Below are positions 8,160 through 12,590 of a stretch of DNA of 12,590 nucleotides, piece after piece. Position numbers and translations under genes: made by a program. The notes beneath the pieces are model-generated. The model saw only the letters and a list, made by a program, of their open reading frames with translations, was not told where the DNA came from and made no database searches. Numbering within the stretch: position 1 is the stretch's first letter; each line of letters opens with the position of its first letter. The stretch is from positions 1 to 12,590 of the forward strand of contig SKLO01000660.1 in the NCBI GenBank assembly GCA_007123195.1, written 5' to 3'. The DNA comes from Verrucomicrobiales bacterium (GTDB lineage: Bacteria; Verrucomicrobiota; Verrucomicrobiia; Verrucomicrobiales; SKLO01).

Positions 8160-8192
8160 GAAACACATCTTTCGCCAGCCGCCGTGCCAGGC

Positions 8193-8198
8193 TATGAT
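8193..8198 (+). promoter_or_regulatory. Possible -10 box for the toxin-antitoxin pair
   Basis: TATGAT differs from the TATAAT consensus at one base and lies 26 bases before the antitoxin ATG. At a 17-base spacing the -35 position (8170-8175, TTTCGC) matches poorly. A promoter is expected here because the module lies behind a broken gene start, but the site is only suggestive. Confidence 0.3.
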
Positions 8199-8224
8199 CA
8201 CCTCACCAACCGGAAACAACGGCC

Positions 8225-8458
8225 ATGCCCAAAACTCTGGAAGCCATCACCCACGAAGTGCTCGAACTGCCGCACACCCAGCGCCTCGCGCTGGCACGGA
8301 TCATCCTTGATCTCGACGGCGGCCCGGCCGACCCCGGCGTCGAGGCGGCTTGGGATCAGGAAATCCGCGCCCGCTTGAAGGCCTATGACGAAGGAAAGCT
8401 GGAAGTGATTCCCTGGGAAGATGTCCAGCTGGAGATGCGGGACCGGTTCCAGAAATGA
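8225..8458 (+). CDS. Addiction-module antitoxin, TIGR02574 / Unstab_antitox type
   Basis: The 77-residue protein fits the small antitoxin family paired with ParE/RelE-type toxins. It has an N-terminal helix with LPHTQRLALARIILDLD (15-31), a short loop, then the family signature around W43-D-x-E-I (AAWDQEIRARLKAYDEGK). It ends in VIPWEDVQLEMRDRF. It would bind and neutralise the toxin in the cytoplasm; family members may also autoregulate. Its stop overlaps the next ATG as ATGA (8455-8458), the usual translational coupling of such pairs. The frame is intact although its partner is broken. By eye its base composition is less GC-rich than topB and the oxidoreductase, which fits acquisition by transfer. 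The upstream bases (ACAACGGCC) give no clear ribosome-binding site. Confidence 0.85.
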   Translation: MPKTLEAITHEVLELPHTQRLALARIILDLDGGPADPGVEAAWDQEIRARLKAYDEGKLEVIPWEDVQLEMRDRFQK

Positions 8459-8749
8459 AGCTTGACTTCCCCGCTGCCGTCCGGCTCGAACTGCGTGAGG
8501 CAATTGACTATTACGAAGGCAAACGCCCCGGACTTGGCGAGCACTTCTGGGAAGAAGTGGCGCTCCACATTCGCTGGATCCTCGCCAATCCCGAAGTGCC
8601 GCGACTCAGAGCAGGGGGATTATCGCCGGGTAAACCTTCATTCATTCCCCTACTACATCGCCCACGCGGTGCGCGATGACCGGGTGGTGCTGCTCGCCAT
8701 CGGCCATGGCGCCCGCCGCCCTGAATACTGGATCGGACGCCACCCATGA
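8455..8749 (+). pseudogene. ParE/RelE-type toxin gene broken by a frameshift
   Basis: The first frame reads MKLDFPAAVRLELREAID, then a YY...GLGEHFWEEV region and NPEVPRL, a typical ParE/RelE-family N-terminal half. The C-terminal half of the same family continues one frame over: QGDYRRVNLHSFPYYIAH, then VVLLAIGHGARRPEYW and a TGA stop at 8747-8749. The switch lies between about 8596 and 8614, consistent with one extra base or two lost. Joined, the halves give about 97 residues, the normal toxin length. Left unshifted, translation ends at 8679 with a 74-residue protein lacking the conserved RR..L..FPY and HGxRxPxYW parts. It was presumably an mRNA interferase or gyrase poison; which one cannot be told. 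A sequencing error is the main alternative to real decay. Confidence 0.85.
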
Positions 8750-8809
8750 ACCTCAGCCTCACACTCCTCCTGACCCGCGTGCCCGATCCGCCGCGCCCCA
8801 CCACCCACA

Positions 8810-8889
8810 TCCATGCATGACGTCATCGTCGTCGGTGCCGGCATCGCCGGCCTCACCTGCGCCCGCGCCCTCACCGAGCGCGGCCACCG
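8810..8889 (+). repeat. Intact copy of the duplicated gene start
   Basis: This is the downstream member of the direct repeat with 8098-8159. The two copies flank the toxin-antitoxin insertion. Identity begins three bases before the ATG and ends 77 bases into the gene. This copy keeps the 18 bases missing upstream, including codons for CARALT of the FAD-binding helix. Confidence 0.85.
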
Positions 8890-9787
8890 CGTGCTGGTGC
8901 TGGAAAAATCCCGCAGCTTCGGCGGCCGCTGCGCCACCCGGCTGTGGAACGGTCACGTGGTGGATCACGGCGTGTCATGCTTCACCATCGCCGAATCCAC
9001 CTTCCGCAACGCGCTTGAACTGATCCTCACCCCGGGCGACCTGGCCGAGCTGCCGCACGGCTCGATCGTGCGGCGCGGCCAGGCGCAGCTGGCACCGGTC
9101 GGGGGCCGTCAGGCGACCTTCTACCTGCGCAGCGGCAACAACCGCCTCGGCAAGGCGCTGGCACAGACCGTCGATGTCCGCCGCGAGCACGTGGTCACCC
9201 GCCTCGGCCGCCGCCGCTCGGCCCACATGGTCGACGACCTGCCCTGCCGCGCGGTCGTGCTCAGCGCCCCGTGGCCGCAGACCGCCGAACTGCTGGCCCT
9301 GCCCCAACCGCCGGCTGGTGAGGCACCCCAATACCTGCCCAATCTGACCGCCTTCTTCGAATACCGCGGCCGGTTTGCCGGCAACAGCGGCGAGGCGTTC
9401 GCCCGCATCGATCCCGGCGAACACAGCGGCCTGTGGTGGAGCGCCTGCGAGAATCACAAGGAAAACCGCGTCCGCGGCGAGCGCAGCGTGTTCGTGGTCC
9501 ACGCCTCGCTGGAGTTCACCCGCAAGTATCTGGAATCCCCGCCCACCGACTACCTGCCGGTGTTGCGCCAGCACCTCGAGCACCGCTGGGAACTCGACTC
9601 GTCCGACCTGGTCGACACCTTCGCCCATCGCTGGCGCTACGCCTTCGTGCGCGAACCGCGGCCCCAACTGCCGCCCCTGCCCGCCGGCGTGTTCGTCACC
9701 GGAGACGCCCCCGCGGGCTCGCAACTGGAGGCGGTCTGGAGCGACGGCCGGGCCACCGCCGACCGGGTGGCGCGGTTCCTTGGCTGA
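8813..9787 (+). CDS. FAD-dependent oxidoreductase, renalase-like (COG3380 type)
   Basis: The 324-residue product begins with a dinucleotide-binding fold: DVIVVGAGIAG (3-13) with the GxGxxG glycines G8, G10 and G13, an acidic residue E31 ending the second strand, and the family's GGRCATR at 37-43. Near the C-terminus VFVTGDAPAGSQLEAVWSDG (about 293-312) is the second FAD-contact motif of the amine-oxidase/renalase group. It is about the length of other soluble members and shows no signal peptide or membrane segment, so it is probably cytoplasmic. The substrate is not predictable. The ATG follows CACATCC, with no Shine-Dalgarno sequence. The gene now lies behind the broken toxin gene. The duplicated start beside topB suggests it once followed topB directly. 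Confidence 0.85.
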   Translation: MHDVIVVGAGIAGLTCARALTERGHRVLVLEKSRSFGGRCATRLWNGHVVDHGVSCFTIAESTFRNALELILTPGDLAELPHGSIVRRGQAQLAPVGGRQATFYLRSGNNRLGKALAQTVDVRREHVVTRLGRRRSAHMVDDLPCRAVVLSAPWPQTAELLALPQPPAGEAPQYLPNLTAFFEYRGRFAGNSGEAFARIDPGEHSGLWWSACENHKENRVRGERSVFVVHASLEFTRKYLESPPTDYLPVLRQHLEHRWELDSSDLVDTFAHRWRYAFVREPRPQLPPLPAGVFVTGDAPAGSQLEAVWSDGRATADRVARFLG

Positions 9788-9902
9788 ACCTGATGCAGGT
9801 TGGCGAGCCCGCCCCGCCTGCGCCACCGGCAGGTCGCGCTTCGCGTCCGCCGCCTTCAAGGCGCCCCTGACTGCTCCGGCGCCGGACCGCCCACGGCCGA
9901 AC

Positions 9903-9928
9903 CCGGGCCGTGACCTAACTCGGCCCGG
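9903..9928. terminator. Hairpin after the oxidoreductase gene, possible terminator
   Basis: CCGGGCCG (9903-9910) and CGGCCCGG (9921-9928) form a perfect 8-base-pair stem with a 10-base loop, TGACCTAACT. It lies 115 bases after the oxidoreductase stop. No T-run follows on either strand, so a standard intrinsic terminator is not shown. An operator site is an alternative. Confidence 0.35.
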
Positions 9929-10128
9929 CGACAATTCGCCAGCGACAAACCTCCATTCGGCGTGTAATCTGGCAGCCGCCGTTGTCCGAACCGGGATGCC
10001 CCGGCCCGCCGTCCACCCGACAGCTCGCCAGGGCACGCCACCATCGAGCCATACGATACGCCGGGAGCATTCGCGGGCCATGAAGCGCCGACATGGCCGT
10101 CCTGTCACCACACGAGCCTGCCGAATCA

Positions 10129-10148
10129 GGAAGTGACGCAACACTTCC
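10129..10148 (+). promoter_or_regulatory. Perfect hairpin in the helicase leader
   Basis: GGAAGTG (10129-10135) and CACTTCC (10142-10148) pair perfectly around a 6-base loop, ACGCAA, 74 bases before the helicase ATG. The stop codon of a small open frame (10080-10136) lies inside the 5' arm and loop. Some cold-shock DEAD-box genes have long regulated leaders, so a post-transcriptional role is possible but unproven. Confidence 0.3.
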
Positions 10149-10222
10149 CTTGTATCCAGTGAGGCTCTGTCCGCCGCGCCAACGCCATTCGCACCAGCGA
10201 TCCATCCATCCATTCCGCATCC

Positions 10223-11695
10223 ATGTCCGACCTGCAATTCACCGACCTGGGCCTGTCCCCCGCCCTGCTTCAAGCCATTGAACAACTTGGCTACGAGAAG
10301 CCCGCACCGATCCAGGCCGAGGCCATTCCGCTGGTCCTGGCCGGCCACTCGATGATCGGCCAGTCCCAGACCGGCTCCGGCAAGACCGCCGCGTTCGCCA
10401 TTCCCGCGGTCGAGATGTCCGACGCCGAGCCGATGGAAGTGCAGGTGCTGATCATCTGCCCGACACGTGAACTGGCCACCCAGGTGGCGGGCGAGTGCTA
10501 CAAGCTCACCGCCTTCAAACGCGAGATCCACTCGATCCCGATCTACGGCGGCCAGTCCTACGACCGCCAGATCCGCGCGCTGCGGCGCGGCACCCAGATC
10601 GTCATCGGCACGCCAGGACGGCTGATCGACCACCTCAAGCGCGGCACCCTGAAGCTCGATCACGTCAAGCTGGTGGTGCTCGACGAGGCTGACGAAATGC
10701 TCGACATGGGGTTCCGCGACGACATCGACCTGCTGCTCAAGGCAACGCCCCCCGAGCGCCAGCTGGTCTGCTTCTCCGCCACCATGGCGAGGCCGATCAT
10801 GGAGCTGATCCAGGGCCACGCCAACGACCTCAAGAAGGTCCGGATCGAGCACAAGCAACTGACCGTGCCGACCACCGAACAGAGCGCCTACGAGGTCCGC
10901 GGCCGCGGCAAGCAGGAAGCGCTGAGCCGGTTGATCGACCTCCACGACTTCAAGCTCGCGGTGATTTTTGCCAACACCCAACGCGTGGTCGACGAACTGG
11001 CGGACGAACTGGTCGCACGCGGCTACAGCGCCGACCGCATCCACGGCGGCATGAACCAGGCCCAGCGCGAGCGGGTCATGAACCAGTTCCGCCGCGGCGG
11101 TCTCGAGTTCCTGGTCGCCACCGATGTCGCCGCGCGCGGTATCGACGTCGACAACATCGACGCCGTGTTCAATTACGAGTTGCCCTGGGACGAGGAGGAT
11201 TACGTGCACCGCATCGGCCGCACCGGGCGCGCCGGCCGCTCGGGCCAGGCGATCTCGCTGGTGGGTGGCCGCGAGATCTACAAGCTGCAGTCGATCGAAC
11301 GCTATACCCGCGTCAAGATCCAGCGTCGCCGGGTGCCCTCGCTTGAGGAAGTTGAGGAGAAACGCACCAACGACTTCTTCGAGCGCATCCGCACCGCTCT
11401 TCAAGAAGGCGGTTGGGAGGGCGAGGGCCATCTGGTCGACAGGCTGCTCGAGCAGGGGTTCGCCTCGACCGACATCGCCAGCGCACTGATCCAGGAGTTG
11501 CGCAAGGCGATCGCGCCGCCCGCCAGCCCCGGCGGCGGCCAGGAAAGCGACGGACGCGATTTCGATCCCCGTGAACGCGGCCACGATCGAAGCCGCGGCG
11601 GCGAGCATTTCCACCCCCGAGGGCCGCGTCGATTCGACCGCGGTTCCGGCGGCAAAGCAAAGTTCAAGCCTTGGAAGAAGAACAAGCGCCCGTGA
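10223..11695 (+). CDS. DEAD-box ATP-dependent RNA helicase
   Basis: The 490-residue protein unwinds or remodels RNA using ATP, typically in ribosome assembly or mRNA turnover. The motif series is complete. Q motif: F6 to Q31. Walker A: SQTGSGKT at 48-55. Then PTREL 80-84, GG 109-110, TPGR 130-133, DEAD 154-157, SAT 185-187, ATDVAARGID 299-308 and HRIGRTGR 329-336. After the two RecA-like domains there is a helical region (about 372-430). The tail (about 432-490) is rich in Gly, Arg and Lys and was probably made for RNA contact. It resembles RhlE/CsdA-class proteins; I do not assign a specific symbol. The ATG at 10223 gives the expected short lead into the Q motif and is preceded by CCGCATCC, with no ribosome-binding site. 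A 435-base gene-free stretch precedes it. Confidence 0.95.
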   Translation: MSDLQFTDLGLSPALLQAIEQLGYEKPAPIQAEAIPLVLAGHSMIGQSQTGSGKTAAFAIPAVEMSDAEPMEVQVLIICPTRELATQVAGECYKLTAFKREIHSIPIYGGQSYDRQIRALRRGTQIVIGTPGRLIDHLKRGTLKLDHVKLVVLDEADEMLDMGFRDDIDLLLKATPPERQLVCFSATMARPIMELIQGHANDLKKVRIEHKQLTVPTTEQSAYEVRGRGKQEALSRLIDLHDFKLAVIFANTQRVVDELADELVARGYSADRIHGGMNQAQRERVMNQFRRGGLEFLVATDVAARGIDVDNIDAVFNYELPWDEEDYVHRIGRTGRAGRSGQAISLVGGREIYKLQSIERYTRVKIQRRRVPSLEEVEEKRTNDFFERIRTALQEGGWEGEGHLVDRLLEQGFASTDIASALIQELRKAIAPPASPGGGQESDGRDFDPRERGHDRSRGGEHFHPRGPRRFDRGSGGKAKFKPWKKNKRP

Positions 11696-11700
11696 TCAGC

Positions 11701-11750
11701 TGGCTGCCCCTCAAAGCGCCGCCTGTTGCAATGGCGCCCGAAAGCAGCCG
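11701..11750 (+). terminator. Nested stem-loop after the helicase, possible terminator
   Basis: An outer stem GGCTGC (11702-11707) with GCAGCC (11744-11749) encloses an inner stem GCGCC (11716-11720) with GGCGC (11733-11737). It starts within 10 bases of the helicase stop. No T-run follows, so factor-independent termination is uncertain. It may instead protect the 3' end of the message. Confidence 0.35.
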
Positions 11751-11796
11751 TGAAGATAGTGGGCGCAGTGGACGAGCGACCCGTAACCCGGGGCCC

Positions 11797-11867
11797 GAAT
11801 GAATGGCGCTGGAAACGGTAGGGCGAGCCGTCCCTGGCGAGCCGCGTTCGCCGGACCGGCGTGGAGA
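11797..11867 (+). repeat. 71-base interspersed repeat, copy 1 (family A)
   Basis: This copy aligns without gaps to 12259-12329, with 6 differences by my count. The shared core begins GGTAGGGCGAGCCGTCCCTG and ends CGCCGGACCGGCGTGGAGA. The end contains the short palindrome GCCGGACCGGC. It is followed immediately by the inverted family B copy at 11884. Confidence 0.85.
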
Positions 11868-11883
11868 CCGGGGCAACGGTGGT

Positions 11884-11923
11884 CCAGAGTGCAGGCAGAC
11901 ATTCCTGTCTGCCGTTGCCAATG
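11884..11923 (-). repeat. Palindrome-cored repeat, copy 2, inverted (family B)
   Basis: This is the exact reverse complement of window bases 1-40. Its core, GGCAGACA-TTCC-TGTCTGCC, is at 11894-11913. The flanks CCAGAGTGCA and GTTGCCAATG are also conserved, so the repeat unit is longer than the palindrome. Confidence 0.85.
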
Positions 11924-12018
11924 ACAGGACGATGGCAAAGCCCCATCAGCCCGAGCGCGGGGGTAGCCACCCGATCCCCCAAGGGTCCAGGCCGTGGGCA
12001 CGCCGTCGGGGGGTATCG

Positions 12019-12053
12019 CGAGCAGACAAGAATGTCTACTCCACACTGACCGC
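12019..12053 (+). repeat. Degenerate palindrome-cored repeat, copy 3 (family B)
   Basis: AGACA (12024-12028) and TGTCT (12033-12037) flank the loop AGAA. The surrounding bases GCAGACA.GAATGTCT.C and CAC.CTG.CC align to window bases 12-45 in the same orientation. It is more diverged than the 11884 copy. Confidence 0.6.
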
Positions 12054-12160
12054 GCCTGCCCACCGTCGCACCGCTCTCCCGCGTGCGAAAAGGTGGCGGG
12101 TTGGCGGGGGCTTTGGCTGTTCGCGGACAAAACGCGGGCGGTCTGGTGTGCGGGGCTGTG

Positions 12161-12184
12161 GGGCGAAAGGACGTCCTTCGGCCC
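12161..12184. repeat. Imperfect 24-base palindrome
   Basis: The perfect 12-base palindrome AAGGACGTCCTT (12167-12178) sits inside near-complementary arms GGGCGA and CGGCCC. It directly precedes the inverted family A fragment. It may be part of a larger repeat unit, but no second copy occurs in this window. Confidence 0.5.
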
Positions 12185-12189
12185 GCGCG

Positions 12190-12215
12190 GCTCGGCAGGG
12201 ACGCCTCGCCCTACC
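12190..12215 (-). repeat. 26-base inverted fragment of family A
   Basis: This fragment is the reverse complement of 12279-12304 with one mismatch. The two lie 63 bases apart and could form a long hairpin. The bases between them contain CCCGCGGGGTG twice (12215-12225 and 12231-12241). Confidence 0.8.
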
Positions 12216-12258
12216 CCGCGGGGTGGCCATCCCGCGGGGTGCTTCGCGCTTGCAAAGC

Positions 12259-12329
12259 GAATGAGATGCGCTGGCAACGGTAGGGCGAGCCGTCCCTGCC
12301 GAGCCACGTTCGCCGGACCGGCGTGGAGA
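12259..12329 (+). repeat. 71-base interspersed repeat, copy 2 (family A)
   Basis: This is the partner of 11797-11867, in the same orientation and about 390 bases further on. Differences cluster in the first ten bases. After GTGGAGA the sequences diverge, which marks the right-hand border. Confidence 0.85.
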
Positions 12330-12523
12330 TTGGGTTGGCGGAAGGTTCACGGCCTGTGCCGGGCCAACGTGAGCTGAACGCCGGGTCCTGGAGACTGCAT
12401 GGACTGACTATTTGAACAAGAGGCAAAAGAGGGTCGTTCCGGCATACCTCCCACCCGTCCAGGCTCAGGCAGGCACCGCCAAAAAATGCCGGTTCGGTCT
12501 TGCCTGTGGTTCCGAATTTCCAC

Positions 12524-12550
12524 CACGAAGAGCACGGTGAGCACGAAGAT
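12524..12550 (+). repeat. Three tandem 9-base units
   Basis: CACGAAGAG, CACGGTGAG and CACGAAGAT stand head to tail. CACGAAGA-type runs occur between genes in a range of bacteria, as far as I recall. Here the run lies about 40 bases from the window end, ahead of a possible gene start at 12553. Confidence 0.6.
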
Positions 12551-12590
12551 CTATGGTAAAGTTCATTCCGGACTTGTCTTCTACACCGGG

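Larger units (their letters stand above)
9788..10222. other. 435-base gene-free region before the helicase
   Basis: I see no convincing gene. Two perfect short hairpins are present (9903-9928 and 10129-10148). There is also a possible 18-codon leader peptide at 10080-10136, and a short TCCA run at 10201-10212 shortly before the helicase ATG. No clear sigma-70-type promoter pair was found. Confidence 0.6.
11696..12590. other. 895-base gene-free region rich in short repeats
   Basis: No frame here looks like a real protein. Open frames on both strands run across the repeats and are rich in Arg, Pro and Gly. The stretch holds a 71-base direct repeat pair, a 26-base inverted fragment, two family B elements, a palindromic hairpin and a 9-base tandem repeat. 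Bases from 12553 could be the start of a further gene (MVKFIPDLSSTP), but only 38 bases are in view. Confidence 0.65.

Noticed and set aside
8160..8809. Classic insertion sequence
   Set aside because: No transposase and no terminal inverted repeats are visible; the duplication is too long for a standard target site.
8746..8820. 24-codon open frame overlapping the toxin stop and the oxidoreductase ATG
   Set aside because: The coupling geometry is neat, but there is no ribosome-binding site or recognisable sequence; probably chance.
8975..11614. Very long minus-strand open frame (879 codons) across the oxidoreductase and helicase genes
   Set aside because: It lies opposite two clearly recognised genes, has no recognisable motifs and is a usual by-product of high GC content.
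11711..12307. Minus-strand (198 codons) and plus-strand (11803-12264) frames downstream of the helicase
   Set aside because: Both are made of repeat sequence. The same repeat translates in several frames, which is not how a gene behaves.
11797..12329. CRISPR array
   Set aside because: The repeats are few, unevenly spaced, partly inverted and mixed in type; no cas gene is present.
12553..12590. Start of a further gene at the right edge
   Set aside because: Only 12 complete codons are in view and no ribosome-binding site or homology can be judged.

Overview
This is a GC-rich bacterial chromosomal segment. It carries mostly housekeeping and accessory genes, plus a small decaying toxin-antitoxin insertion and a cluster of short intergenic repeats. 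I think a Verrucomicrobiota (PVC group) genome is most likely, but this is inference. It rests on the VWA/glutamine-amidotransferase-like membrane protein common in PVC bacteria, on the style of the short palindromic intergenic repeats, and on gene starts that mostly lack a Shine-Dalgarno sequence. There is no rRNA or other decisive marker.

Layout. Bases 1-187 hold a 40-base repeat and a GNRA-loop hairpin just ahead of the first gene. Bases 188-2833 (+) encode a large membrane-anchored protein with two von Willebrand A domains flanking an amidotransferase-like domain. A convergent gene at 3717-2887 (-) encodes a rhomboid-fold membrane protein. It lacks the usual catalytic motifs and ends in a paired-CxxC module. 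Across a 220-base divergent gap lies dprA (3938-5269, +, DNA uptake/recombination). It is followed by topB, DNA topoisomerase III (5483-8086, +), an order that recalls the widespread dprA-topA neighbourhood.

Bases 8098-8889 are the most informative part. A perfect but truncated copy of the first codons of an FAD-dependent oxidoreductase gene sits 14 bases after topB. It is followed by an antitoxin gene (TIGR02574-type) and a ParE/RelE-type toxin gene broken by a frameshift, and then by the intact oxidoreductase (8813-9787, +). The arrangement suggests that an original topB-oxidoreductase junction was split by a toxin-antitoxin module, with duplication of the gene start. After a 435-base leader region containing hairpins, a DEAD-box RNA helicase follows (10223-11695, +).

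The last 895 bases have no convincing gene. They hold at least three kinds of short repeat: a 71-base direct pair, a 26-base inverted fragment of it, and a palindrome-cored element. One copy of the palindrome-cored element matches the first 40 bases of the window exactly, in inverted orientation.

Functionally, DprA, TopB and the helicase act in DNA uptake/recombination, decatenation and RNA remodelling. Nothing shows that they form one dedicated system. No complete novel multi-gene system was recognised. The items most worth a second look are the toxin-antitoxin insertion with its duplicated gene start, the degenerate rhomboid, and the repeat families.
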